Source of the DNA: Strigamia acuminata
Lineage: Eukaryota; Arthropoda; Chilopoda; Geophilomorpha; Linotaeniidae
Length of the DNA stretch: 64,000 bases
Assembly (NCBI GenBank): GCA_949358305.1
Contig: OX442314.1
Location: 30,551,118-30,615,117 of the forward strand
Direction: 5' to 3'
Positions 40,117-50,056 of the stretch are shown in pieces (the stretch's first letter is position 1; each line of letters opens with the position of its first letter). Position numbers and translations under genes: made by a program. The notes below the pieces were generated by a model. The model was not told the origin of the DNA, searched no databases, and was given only the letters and a program-made list of their open reading frames with translations.

Positions 40117-40920
40117 TCAACCAAACATTAATCCAGTCGCAAGATTCGTAAACAGACCATTCAACAACCCATTAACCGATGACAACAAAGAATCAAGCAC
40201 TCGCCCTAAATTCCCCAATAAAACACTCAATGGTCCACCCAACAACCCACCACCACCACCACCCAACAACCCACCCAACAATCCCCCACCACTACCACCA
40301 CCACTACCACCACCACCCAATAATCCACCCAACAATCCCCCACCACCACCACTACCACTACCACTACCACCACCCAACAATCCACCCAATCCCCCACCAC
40401 CCATATTCCCTCCACCCATATTTCCACCAAACAAACCCCCAAACAAACCGCCAGATCCAGATCCAGATCCAGAGTTTCCACCACTCCATCCTCCACTACT
40501 ACTACCACCGGATCCAGATCCAGAGCCTCCGGTAACCCAGCCGCCATTACTACCGCCCGAAGAAGATCCTCCTCCACAACCACTACTTCCACCGCCAAAA
40601 GATCCTCCAAACAAATTGCCCAATAATCCATTCAGGTTTGACGATCCTCCACTCGAATCTCCTCCATTTGAGCCTCCAAAAACGCCTCCCATGCATCTGA
40701 GTTGCATGTCGCTTTTCGAAACACTCCTTGATAGAATTCGAAAAACTTGGTTCATGTTTGCACGAAATTGCCTTCCCTGTCGAATGAGCGATCCGAGGAG
40801 CATTTGAGGGTCTTGTCTCTTCACGCTTGTGGGTGTCTTGTTGTTCTGTGCATTCGCGATGTCTGTAAACGAGAGAAATAGACACAAAGTGATTAAAATG
40901 AACGAGAATTTGGCGCCCAT
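40117..40920 (-). CDS. Secreted glycine/serine-rich protein, 267 aa
   Basis: A single-exon gene. The start is supported by an N-terminal signal peptide (hydrophobic core FSFILITLCLFLSF, likely cut after ANA) and a TATA-like box 50 bp upstream. Residues about 26-75 are charged and non-repetitive with basic patches (KRQDP, RQGRQF). From about residue 78 to 235 the chain is dominated by Gly with Ser, Leu, Phe and Asn in blocks such as GGLLGGLLGGG and GSGSGSGG. The last 30 residues are hydrophobic and non-repetitive. There are only two Cys in the mature part. Such chains occur in arthropod cuticle, silk/glue-like and glycine-rich antimicrobial proteins; the sequence does not decide among these. 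The GGN-rich tract makes open frames in other phases, which I treat as shadows. Confidence 0.8.
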   Translation of the reverse strand: MGAKFSFILITLCLFLSFTDIANAQNNKTPTSVKRQDPQMLLGSLIRQGRQFRANMNQVFRILSRSVSKSDMQLRCMGGVFGGSNGGDSSGGSSNLNGLLGNLFGGSFGGGSSGCGGGSSSGGSNGGWVTGGSGSGSGGSSSGGWSGGNSGSGSGSGGLFGGLFGGNMGGGNMGGGGLGGLLGGGSGSGSGGGGGLLGGLLGGGGSGGGSGGGLLGGLLGGGGGGLLGGPLSVLLGNLGRVLDSLLSSVNGLLNGLFTNLATGLMFG

Positions 40921-40970
40921 GGTGGTTGGTTTGTGGGTTGGGGTAGACTGGAGGCTCGGTTCGCTCGCTG

Positions 40971-40980
40971 GTATTTATGC
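40971..40980 (-). promoter_or_regulatory. TATA-like box of the glycine-rich gene
   Basis: GCATAAATAC on the minus strand, about 51-60 nt before the ATG, leaving room for a start site near 40945 and a 5' UTR of about 25 nt. Confidence 0.55.
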
Positions 40981-42322
40981 AGGTGGTTGGAGGATGAGTT
41001 GATTGGCCTTTTGGATGGATGACATGGCGGGGACAGTTGCTGATGGAATTATTGGTTGTAATTCACTCGCAATTGACTCGATAAATTGATTTGGCATCGA
41101 GCAAGTGGTATTGTCGTGTCATGTGCAATTGTTGCGTTGTTTTCAAGTTGTTATGGATGTGTTTTCTAAGTATATTTGGTCTACTCACAGGAAATTTTAC
41201 AAAAGATCTAGGAAAGAAGTTTGGGGATGTCTGTGTTTGCTCGGTGTAGCCTACATTTGTGTAAAATGTTTTATTTTGATGGTTTTTGTTGCGTAATTTG
41301 ATGTAGATTGTGTTGTAAATAGGCTTATTGTCTTATATGTCACGCTTTGTTTGGAATGTGGCTTTATGTAACAGCAAGTGCTCCGAAATTTCTCGTGGGA
41401 CCTGTTTTAGACAATAATTTTGAAGGTTTTTGTATAGATGTGAAATGTAGACGATGGATGAGATTAGTGAAATGTTTTTCAGGTCTGTGCGTTACTGGCA
41501 TTTTTGATATTGTCTGTGGAAACATTGGAGTTGCAGCAGGATCGTGTTTGCTGATTGGGATAAAGTTGGTTGGTATTTATTTGATTAAACATTTTTAGAA
41601 AAATATATATATATATATTTTTTTTTTTAATCTTTTTTTTAAATTTTTTTGTAGAGAAAACTTAAGTTTGTGTCAGCAAGTATAATTCTACTTAATATAA
41701 CTCTACTATTTGACGTATTGATCCTAATACTGCAGATTCTATACTGGGTAGTGAAGTCAGAGCACAATTTGGGTTTCTTTTATTATTATTATTATTGTTA
41801 TTTTGATTTAAATAGGATAAAATTGCAGCTGTCCGGATTATTCTGATTGGATTTACAGTACGTGTTGATTATATTCATATTTACTTTAGCACACAATGTA
41901 TAAATTGAAAAATTTCGGATTTTTGTTTGTAGCAGCTTGTTTGGTATACTGCGTACACATATCGAAAAATCGTGTTACAACGAATAGTGGAAAAGCAACA
42001 ATTACAATTGAAACTTATTAACCCATATCATTCGTATCGATTTTAAAGGCTAAAATATTGCATTTCCATGTGTTAACCAACAAATTTCAATTTTGTGCTA
42101 ATGTGTTATCACAAACTGTTTGCTGAAGAGACCAAAAATACAATAAAATGACTGAAGAAATTAAATATTTGCTTTTATTGCTTCTTTTTAATGTCTTTGT
42201 TGTTTTTGATGTTTTTAAATGAGTGAGTAACGATTTAAGTCAGGTTTTGATGTTTTTAATGATGATTTAAGTCTGTTTTTGATGTTTTAAATAAATATGT
42301 ACTGTAATGATTTAAGTCAATT
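40981..42322. other. Intergenic region, no gene supported
   Basis: AT-rich sequence with a TATATATA run near 41605 and repeated TTTAAGTC/GTTTTTGATG motifs at 42190-42310. Plus-strand frames at 41105-41296 and 41347-41598 are hydrophobic and Cys-containing but lack recognisable homology, a good start context or splice partners, so I do not call them. Confidence 0.5.
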
Positions 42323-42326
42323 TTTA

Positions 42327-42629
42327 TTACAAAACATGAAATAAGCGTGGCAGTGTGAACACACAGCAGCAACAACAAAGAGCAGCTAGACACGAAATCA
42401 AAATATTCTTCGTTGGATCAGAATAATCTCTTCTACAAAAATAGATAGAATAAACATTAGAATAACAAGAAAACATTCATTACTCATAAACGCACAGCTT
42501 TTGTGCCTCTTTCAGACTCAACACGCATGATTTACGCTCAACTGGCTCGCAACGAGGAGATTGTGGCAAACATTCCTCTCCCAACAGTCTATCAGTTTCT
42601 TCGCCGCCAACCACACACGCGTCAGCCAT
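42327..42629 (-). CDS. Small Cys-rich tail protein, 83 aa, two exons (CYSTM-like)
   Basis: Exon 1 is 42629-42484 and exon 2 is 42432-42327, separated by a 51-nt intron (donor GTAATG, acceptor after TTTTTGTAG). The start has a strong Kozak context (CAAAATGG). The product has an acidic, Cys-containing N-terminal part (CEPVERKSCVLSL) and a C-terminal hydrophobic segment ILISCLAALCCCCCVF just before the end. A short tail of CLAALCCCC type is the signature of CYSTM (cysteine-rich transmembrane module) proteins, membrane-associated and stress-linked in other eukaryotes; assignment is by motif only. The TAA stop overlaps the AATAAA poly(A) signal. The kelch gene ends about 100 nt upstream on the same strand. 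It could also be a spliced lineage-specific peptide gene. Confidence 0.65.
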
Positions 42630-42833
42630 TTTGAACTCTACCGAAGCCAACACAACACTCCCACATTGTTACCACAACTTATTATTCAAATCCAACACAC
42701 AAAAAGATGGAATCAAAACTAAACAAAAATAATTAATGATTTATTCAAATCTTTCTCAAATTTTACACATTTGCTATCAATACGGAAAAAAAATAACAAA
42801 ATTCAGAATTTTTTCTCTTTCGTTTTTGCTTTT

Positions 42834-44206
42834 TTATCGACATTTCACAAAATTCTGCAAATTCGCACAAGCAATATGATAAACTTTACTCATTGACTTT
42901 GGACAATTCACCGACTTATACCACACAAGTTGCGGCAGATGCAACTCGAACAAGTTGCCATTACTCGTCAACACGTAGCAAGAGCCCTCGTGCGTGAACG
43001 AATCTTCGATCGAATCCGGCGGAACCCCCGTCGTCCGAAGCACCTCCCACTCCTCCCGCATGATCCGATCGAGCACGGCAACCCTATCCGGCCGGAAATT
43101 CCGAAACGCAATAATCCAGTCCTTAAAATACGTCGCCGTCATCGCCAAATCCCGAAAAATGGCCGGCAATTTGGGCAGCTCGGCCCACAGACGACCGTTC
43201 TGTATGGGATGCCACTCGCAGTGCACCGTGTGCCCGCCAATGACGTAGATGACGCTATCGATGATGATCATCCCGGGTTTGTGTCTGGCGAATTTCATCG
43301 GCGGTTTCAGACACCACGTGTTTTGTCGCATGTCGTACGCGTCCACGTGGGTCAGTGGGTGGTTGTATCGGTTGAGGCCGCCCACGATGTACATCGTGTC
43401 GTTCCAAATGCCCACGCCCGCGTCGCAGCGCGGGATGCGCAATGGCGGCCCGATGCTCGTCTCTGCGGTCAGCATGTCGTAGATGAAAAGATTTTGGCAT
43501 TTGATTTCGTCGGGGATCGCTCCGATTTCGCCTCCGACGAAGTACAGGCATTTGCCGGACACTGCGAGGCATCGTTTGGACAGGGCGGGGATCGGGATCT
43601 CTTGACCAGACGACCAAACTCCGCGGTCGTTGAGGAAAACGTGCATTTTGAACAGGTTTTGTTCGCCTCTTCCCGCGATGATTGCAACGTGGCCGCAGTT
43701 CTCTTGCATTTCTGATTCCACTGTGGCAAGGTCGATGGTTTTGGTGGTTATTTCGTCTTCGATTTCGTCTTCGATTTCGTCGTGCTCCAGGTTGTTGAAG
43801 CATTTAAATTTCGACGGAAGGTGCGGCAAGGTCATGCCGATGTTGGAACCGCTGGAAAAGGGAAAGCTAAAGATTAAGAACGGAAATGGTTTTGTTGTGA
43901 TTATGTTCACGGGACTGAGACAAACGTACAGCGTGGTTCGTATGATTTAAAAAGGGTTTGGGTTTGTGATAAATAAATGTGTTGCAGTATAATAAGTTTG
44001 TCTATACATAATTCCCTATTTGACGTGTTGACTTACGTTGTCGTACAGTAAGAGTCTTTCTTATAAACTCCGATGTCAGTGGAAAGCTGCTCCAATCTCG
44101 GGATCATATGGTGACTATTGTAACCAGATTCACTCCCATCTTGCGACAAACAAGCGTGGAGTTCTTTTTCACGTTTATCCCGTTTTTCGGGCAGAGGTAG
44201 GTACAT
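42834..44206 (-). CDS. Kelch-repeat protein, 395 aa, two coding exons
   Basis: The large 3' exon (43851-42834) encodes a beta-propeller with kelch signatures CLYFVGGEIG, TMYIVGGLNRYNHPL and VIYVIGGHTVH, each followed by a Tyr/Trp motif (DAYDMRQNTW). A simple reading would start at 43910, but that part contains a classical acceptor (TTTCCCTTTTCCAG at 43852-43853). An upstream exon 44206-44037 ends at a GTAAGT donor in the correct phase, so I start at the ATG at 44206. A further splice acceptor (TTGTTATTCAG near 44243) and a donor at 44363-44358 suggest a 5' UTR intron. No BTB or BACK domain is visible, so this is not a full KLHL-type E3 adaptor. An acidic stretch (DEIEDEIEDEI) precedes the propeller. 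AATAAA lies at 42745-42740. Confidence 0.8.
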
Positions 44207-44243
44207 CAAGTTCGTCCAAGATGAGCAACAGCTATTAGTCTGA

Positions 44244-44794
44244 ATAACAATTATCTAATCAATGCCACTGTCCAAACACGCATGAATATAATATAATACC
44301 TCCATGATTTTATGTTGATATTATCTTCAGAATTTAGACGTTGTATATAAAAATAACACTTACAATTTCAATCCCACGCTAAAACACCATCTTTTCAGTA
44401 TTTCGCTTTTTTTCTTTGCTTAAAACCACTCCATAATTTGTAAATGCAGAGAAATTCCAACATTAGGTCAAAACAGTGAACCCTAAACGACAACAATATT
44501 CAATACTTGCTCTCGCTGCCCAAGAAACTACATTGTTTTATTCAAAAATAAATAAATAAAATAAAAAATAAAAAAAAACAATTGTCTGTCACAACAAACA
44601 AAGTTCAAAAATATCTGAGCTGTCCTTGAATTGCAGTGACCTCATTTTCGTGTCTACGTCACAAGACAGTTTGTCCTCGCCTGACCCACTTCCCAAGCAC
44701 TTGTATGGAGTTACCTTACGTACCTGTTGATTTGACCGGTGATATGAGGCCTAATAGTGTTAGAAATCTCTGGTGATGTTGTGATAATTGAAAT
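44244..44794. promoter_or_regulatory. Divergent promoter region, kelch (-) and SOD-repeat (+)
   Basis: About 590 bp separate the divergent ATGs at 44206 and 44795, with the kelch 5' UTR exon and intron inside it. No canonical TATA box is obvious on either strand. The two genes probably share regulatory DNA; this is inferred from the layout only. Confidence 0.45.
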
Positions 44795-47700
44795 ATGTTG
44801 TTCGTTATATTATTCGCGCTGCCAGGTAAACGAAATTGGAATTGAAATCGGTCGATTGGATTTAATTCGTGTTTGATTTGTTGTGTTTTATGTTTTTTAA
44901 AGTGATGGTCAGGTGTGAGCGCGAGTTTATCGCTCACTTCAACATGGTGGGAATCGTCGGTGATGTCCGATTCGCACAAAAATCCGTCGATCAACCCGTT
45001 TCGGTTAGGGCTAATTTGTTCACACTAGTCAGCAGCGATGTATTTAACGCTTCGTGGGCTATTCACTCGTTTCCCGTGGATTTTACCAAACAACCCGCGT
45101 GCAGTGACTCCACAATCGGACCTAGGTACCTCTAAAACTCATTTTAATTACCGATAAACAATTTTACTAATGTTTTTCGCAGACAATTCGACTTGGACTC
45201 CATATTCGGTGTTTTAGACCTTTCCGCGGACCAAATCGAACTGAATTCCACCGAGATGAACCTGTGGGGATCCAACACCATCTGGGATAAAAGCATAGTC
45301 GTCCAGATCGGTGGTTTAACATCGTGCGCCAATCTCGTTCCGAGCGCCCCCGTGCGCACGATGGAATCCAAGTTCGTCGGCCCCGTCGCCGGCCGCGTTT
45401 TATTCCGTCAGATCATTTCGGACCCGCCCGAAGAAACCCTCATTTCCGTCCACCTTTTCCACGTGGATTCGGCCGCGCCGGCCAACCACAAATGGCAAAT
45501 CCTCGCCACCGAAGTGCTGGATTCGAGAGGCTCCGTCGAGAAATGCGACCATCTTCACGTGCTCTACGACATCGGCTTCAAAAACGCGAGCGCGTGCTCG
45601 AGCGCCGCGCACGTCCATTGTCCGTTGGGAGATTTGACGGGCAAACACGGACCGGTGCACGTCGGCGGTCGACGGTTGGTCTTCGTAGACTCGAATCTGT
45701 GGCTGCCGGAGCTAAGCGTCACTTTGCGACGTCTGTATTTGGTCGTGTACGACACGAACTTCCCCGACACGGTCTACGCGTGCGCGCCGATGAAGGAGTT
45801 GAAAGCGCGCGAAATCGCGGCGGATTTCGATTTTCGCCACGTTCGCGGCTCGGTGCGAGTGCGTCAAGAATCGCCTTTGGACGTCGCCAAAGTCGCGTTG
45901 AATCTGCGCGTTTTAGCGAGCAATTCGTTGTCCGCCATTGCCGTCCACGAGTTCCCGGTGGGAATGCGTTTGACCAAGAACGACGACGTTTGCGCCGTCA
46001 CAGGAAAACCATTCAATCCTTTCCAAGTAACAAAAATGGTTCATGAAATAAATCAATCATTTATATTTTTCGTTTCAGGTGATGGACAGTCCAGACGTGG
46101 TGAACGGGACGTACGATTTATTTATTTCGGGTGATTTAAGCGGCAAATACGGCGCTTCGGAAGGCACGTTTCTGGACCCCTACATGCATTTATTCGGCGA
46201 AAATAGCGTTTTAGGCCGCAGCGTTGTCGTTTATCTGAACGACGGGACTGAAAAGTCGTGCGCAACTTTGCAGTCCACTCGTCCCACCGTGTGGGCCAAA
46301 GCCGTGTTTAATTATCCGGTGGCCGGACAGGTGTTTTTCCAACAGTTGGCCGACGAACCGTCGTCCGAAACTTTTGTTTTCGTTCAACATCTGCAGTACG
46401 ACGACGACCACGTGAACGACACGCAAAACCACAAATGGCGAGAATAAAATTGATTTTTAATTTTTTAATTTATTTTTTTAATTTTAATTTAACTCCAGGT
46501 TGGTGTTCGGTAATCGTGTGGGTCGTGATTTCCTCAACTGGACCAAACGCTGCGAAAGTGCGGGCAACATTTACAATCCGACCTCGGTGAATTTAGTAGC
46601 GAAATCCCAAGTCGACTGCGGCGGAAACGCATTCCGCTGCGCGTTGGGCGACTTATCTCGGAAGGCCGGACTCGTGAAAGTGGGCGCTCGTCGCTCCTCG
46701 TTGCCCAGCACGCGTGTGTTCCACGTCGACGTCCACTTACCCTTGAGCGGACCCAATTCGATCGTCGGACGCACTTTAGCCATTCTGGACGACCACGCCC
46801 CGGCGTTTCGAGGCAACCGGATGGCTTGCGCGGTGTAAATCACTCAGAATTGTTCAAAATAAAAAAATGAAACTTATAATAAATTTGCAGGATAAATCCG
46901 ACTTTGTCGATACACGCCAGTGCCAACATATGGCGCTCTTCCGACGAGGAGCTGGCAATCTCGGGTGCAATTCATTTCGTTCAGCCGACCATGTTTTCGT
47001 CGAGTAAAGTTCTTCTCGAATTGAACGGGATCCAAGGTCTAGCCGAGCGTTATTCCATCAACGAAGCACCCGTTCCTTACGAACTCGATTTCCCTTGTGT
47101 CAAAGACGTTCTGCAACGTCGTTTCGACCCTTTCAGTGCGAGCGATCCAGTCGACATTGCAGGTAAGCCCGCCGCGAATTGAAATCAATAAACGATCTAG
47201 AAAAGTTTACATTTAAGATTCCAGGGACGAGTACGCGGTTGGCGATTTAAGCGGTAAATACGGGAACTTGGATGATAAAGAGGACGAGATTGCGGAGCTG
47301 TTGGACCCGAATCTGCAGCTACAAGGTCCGAATAATGTCGTAGGAAGATCCGTGGTGATATTCAAGAAAGAAAAACGAATCAGGTTGTGGATAAATGAGT
47401 AGTTTTTATTTGGAAAATCGTAACGTTTGATTTTTGTTTAGTTGGGCTTGTGCTAATATCGAGTTGGATCCACCGGACGGAGTGGATGAAATTCACGCAC
47501 TCGCTTCTTTTCACGATCCAAAGGGATTCGCGTATGGATACATGCGTATGGTTAGTTTGTAAAATAATTATAAAAAAATTAGAAAACCGACATTTTTTTT
47601 GCTTTAGACTCAATTGGTGGGAAAGAATGGAGCTGTTAGTGACACTTGGATCGAAGCTAAACTCCGTTATCCCGGCTTAAATAATAAAAACATGGTTAGA

Positions 47701-48701
47701 ATTATAAAATTATAAAAATTGCATTTCTCAGTTGTTATATTTTAAGTCACAAGGACATCATTGGTCGGTTTATGTCAATCCGGTTGGCTACGACGCTACA
47801 GTGACTCCTTTTACTGATAGATGTGTTGCGGCAGGATTCAAATGGAACCCGTATCTAGTTGTGGACAACATAGATGTGATTGGAAATAAAGTTATAAATT
47901 TTTATAAATATAAATTTTTTTATTAATTGTAGGATTATTCGTCCGAGTGCAGTGTGTGGACGCCGTTTCGTTGCACCGTGGGAGACGTGAGCAGGCGCCA
48001 ATCAACGATAGACATCGGCGGAGATACAAAAATATTCAGCGATCCTAATTTGCCTCTTAGTGGCGATTATGCAAGTATAATTTTGACGAAAAAATGTATT
48101 ATTTATCACGTTTTCAAACACTTTTCTTTAGTAATTGGGCGGTCGGTGGTGATTTTTGACAAAAAGGGCAGTGGAAACCGCTTTGCTTGCGGGAATATTG
48201 TGCGTGAAAAGAGGGCCGTCAGTGTGTTCACCATTAAAAACCCCAGATATTTTTCCAGGTCGATTAAATTAAAATAAATTGTGTTTTTTGCATTTTATAA
48301 TTTTTACTTTATTTTAGCGCTTTATTTATGACGCAAGCACGTGAAACTTTAGGCATTCCTCCGTGGATGATGTTTGCGGATGCGAAAAAGACGAAAACAG
48401 TCGTGGAGGGCGCCTGCGTTCAAATGACGGTACATTTCCGTGGTCACGACATTCAGTGGATACAAGAAATCTTCACGGAGTTATTGTCAAAGGGATATGT
48501 CACCAGATACACGCCTACGCTGGATAAAAGCACGCCTCGATTTGGATATCGATTGTGCCGAACTGATTGTATGTATTTTACTCTTTTTAAATTTATAAAT
48601 GATTCGATATGTTTTTATTTTCAGTTAATCGATCCAGTAGTAACGAATTGTCGTATATTAATTTAATTGTTCTATTATTGTTAGTATTAAATAGATATTA
48701 A
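44795..48701 (+). CDS. Secreted six-unit Cu/Zn-SOD-like repeat protein, 1055 aa
   Basis: Exons: 44795-44825, 44903-45125, 45183-46026, 46079-46437, 46499-46834, 46891-47162, 47218-47383, 47442-47550, 47608-47694, 47732-47875 (or 47890), 47933-48074, 48132-48258, 48318-48568 and 48625-48701. Exon 1 encodes a signal peptide (MLFVILFALPV). Six SOD_Cu-like units follow, at about residues 20-140, 142-288, 289-426, 427-597, 598-752 and 753-927. They are recognised by GDLSGKYG-type loops and GR(S/T)VV strands followed by a Cys-containing motif (SCANL, YACAPM, SCATL, MACAV, WACANI, FACGNI). A tail of about 130 residues ends in a hydrophobic segment (INLIVLLLLVLN), typical of a GPI-anchor signal. It resembles the copper-only SOD-repeat proteins of animals (Drosophila Rsod group). 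Most copper-ligand histidines appear replaced, so a non-enzymatic role is likely. The intron after 46437 starts with GC. Confidence 0.85.
46438..46498 (+). other. GC-AG intron in the SOD-repeat gene
   Basis: The intron must begin at GCGAGA. The upstream exon runs into a stop three codons later and no GT is available, whereas joining at AAATG|GC...CAG|GTTGG restores the HKW-hydrophobic pattern seen in unit 2 and keeps the frame. All other introns in this gene start GT. Confidence 0.75.
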
Positions 48702-48997
48702 TGTTTTAATCACGGCGAGACAAACTGGGATAGTTTGTAAAAATTTGTGTGATTTTCGGATGTCGAATGGATGAGCAGTGCGAATTATTCCACAATTTCG
48801 TGATTCGTGATGTTTTATTTTGTTGTATTTTATTATATTTTGTTGTACAAGTTGAATTTTTGATATTAAAGTGACGACACGTTTTATTTTGAAATATTTT
48901 GGTCATGTTTAATGATGTTGAACCACAAAACACTTGGATATTAATACTTTTAAATTTTTAAAAAGTATCTTTACTCGTACTCGTAAAAGTAACCTAA
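48702..48997. other. 3' flank of the SOD-repeat gene
   Basis: ATTAAA at 48865-48870 is the best poly(A) signal for the SOD-repeat gene. The remaining sequence is AT-rich and non-coding up to the edge of the inverted duplication. Confidence 0.5.
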
Positions 48998-49200
48998 CCG
49001 AGGAAGCACGTGATCGGAGATCCAGACCACGGCGAGATAACAGTGTGAGAGAGGATGAACGGGCGCCGAGGTTTCAACGGAATGATGATTACAACTGTTC
49101 ACGACCACAAGCAAAAGCTCGGCGTAGAAACAGTCATTCATTATTAAAACATTAAAATCTACAATTGTGACGTAATGAGAACGAGCATTTTTTAAATAAT
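48998..49200 (+). pseudogene. Fragment of the CstF-64-like gene (RD-rich tail)
   Basis: The plus-strand frame through RDRRSRPRRDNSVRED and RNDDYNCSRPQAKARRRNS corresponds to the C-terminal tail of the gene at 53891-52698. It lacks one internal block of about 10 codons and the RRMs and hinge. There is no start or promoter, so it is a passenger of the inverted duplication. The neighbouring in-frame ATG at 48934 lies outside the duplicated part. Confidence 0.8.
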
Positions 49201-49484
49201 TTACTGCAGCGAAGTAAAAGTGATGAAAAATGGCGGTTTTCCAGCGCGAAACATCGAGATGTTATAGACCCAGACACCAATGAGAAAAACAGGAAGACCA
49301 ATACGCATAAGGTGTAATTTCATGCAATACTGCACAATTTAACAAATACCACTTGTATTGCAACAACTGCTAGGTCAGTTCCGTCTCCATTATTGAAAAA
49401 TTTATCATTCCTACTTGATCTTGAATTGATGGTTGGTGTATAAATGAGTTTCAATATATTCTTTTTCTACATTACTTTTATATC

Positions 49485-49490
49485 TTTATT
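49485..49490 (-). terminator. Poly(A) signal of knottin gene copy 1
   Basis: AATAAA on the minus strand, about 33 nt past the stop. The same signal is at 52469-52474 for copy 2. Confidence 0.6.
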
Positions 49491-49522
49491 GAATTCATTT
49501 TAGGGTTTGGTTTTGCTACTTT

Positions 49523-50056
49523 TCAACCTTGGTTTCGAGGATTATCTCCTCTGTTGGCTTTATACGTGCAAGATGCACCATAAATTAGGCCTGGTTTGCA
49601 ATATAAGTCAGCACCCAATAAATTGCAGCACTGGTCGTTTTTTGCGTCACAATCAGCTTTGAAGCGAAGACAAGTCCTGGAACAAAAGAAATTGTAATCA
49701 ATAATCAATAATATATTGATACACAGTAGAGCATTGTGCAAATGTGGGCTTTATAATTTCATAGAGATGAACTAACAGATCACACCATTTTAAATTTTCG
49801 TTGTAAACTTACTTGGAATTTTTTGATTCCCTCTCTTGATTGTCAACGTCATTGGAATTGGCCTCAGTTTCTTCTGAAAAAATGAACTGTAAGCTTACTT
49901 GGCCGAGTAAGACGGATAAGCACACATTTCTAGTTGTAAATCAACTATATATGTTTTTGTTTTGTCTATACCTAAACTTGCCAACGGTGTAGCCGCAACA
50001 AGTTGAGCAAGCACCAAGAATGCACACAGCATCAAAAGAATCAAACACTTGGCCAT
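49523..50056 (-). CDS. Secreted six-cysteine knottin-type peptide, copy 1, 99 aa
   Basis: Exons 50056-49972, 49873-49813 and 49676-49523, with GT-AG introns and 100 codons including the stop. Exon 1 encodes a Leu-rich signal peptide ending near QLVAA. Exon 2 encodes an acidic propeptide that ends in an E-R motif resembling the Glu-containing Arg cleavage site of arachnid toxin-like precursors. Exon 3 carries the spacing C-x6-C-x6-CC-x8-C-x9-C of the inhibitor-cystine-knot fold, then a polar tail. Members of this fold include venom, antimicrobial and endogenous signalling peptides; the sequence does not tell which. A 5' UTR intron is suggested upstream of the ATG. Copy 2 differs by one residue seen in the propeptide (Glu here, Gly there), and exon 3 is identical in protein. 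Confidence 0.85.

Noticed and set aside
40179-40535. His/Pro-rich open frame on the plus strand, plus Val/Leu-rich minus-strand frames over the same stretch
   Set aside because: These are shadows of the GGN-rich tract of the glycine-rich gene; only the frame with signal peptide and TATA box is supported.
41105-41598. Two hydrophobic Cys-containing plus-strand frames in a row
   Set aside because: No recognisable family, no supporting splice sites that join them in phase, weak start contexts.
42930-43715. Open frame of 261 codons on the plus strand
   Set aside because: It is the antisense of the kelch exon. Its Arg/His/Pro-rich composition is that of a complementary strand, and the minus strand has clear kelch motifs.
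45324-46046. Arg-rich 240-codon plus-strand frame
   Set aside because: A frame-shifted shadow of SOD-repeat exon 3; it lacks the domain motifs and the splice phases.
48934-49155. A 73-codon plus-strand gene with an RD-rich C-terminus
   Set aside because: Only the part from 48998 matches the CstF-64-like tail and it lacks promoter, RRMs and hinge, so it is a duplicated fragment.
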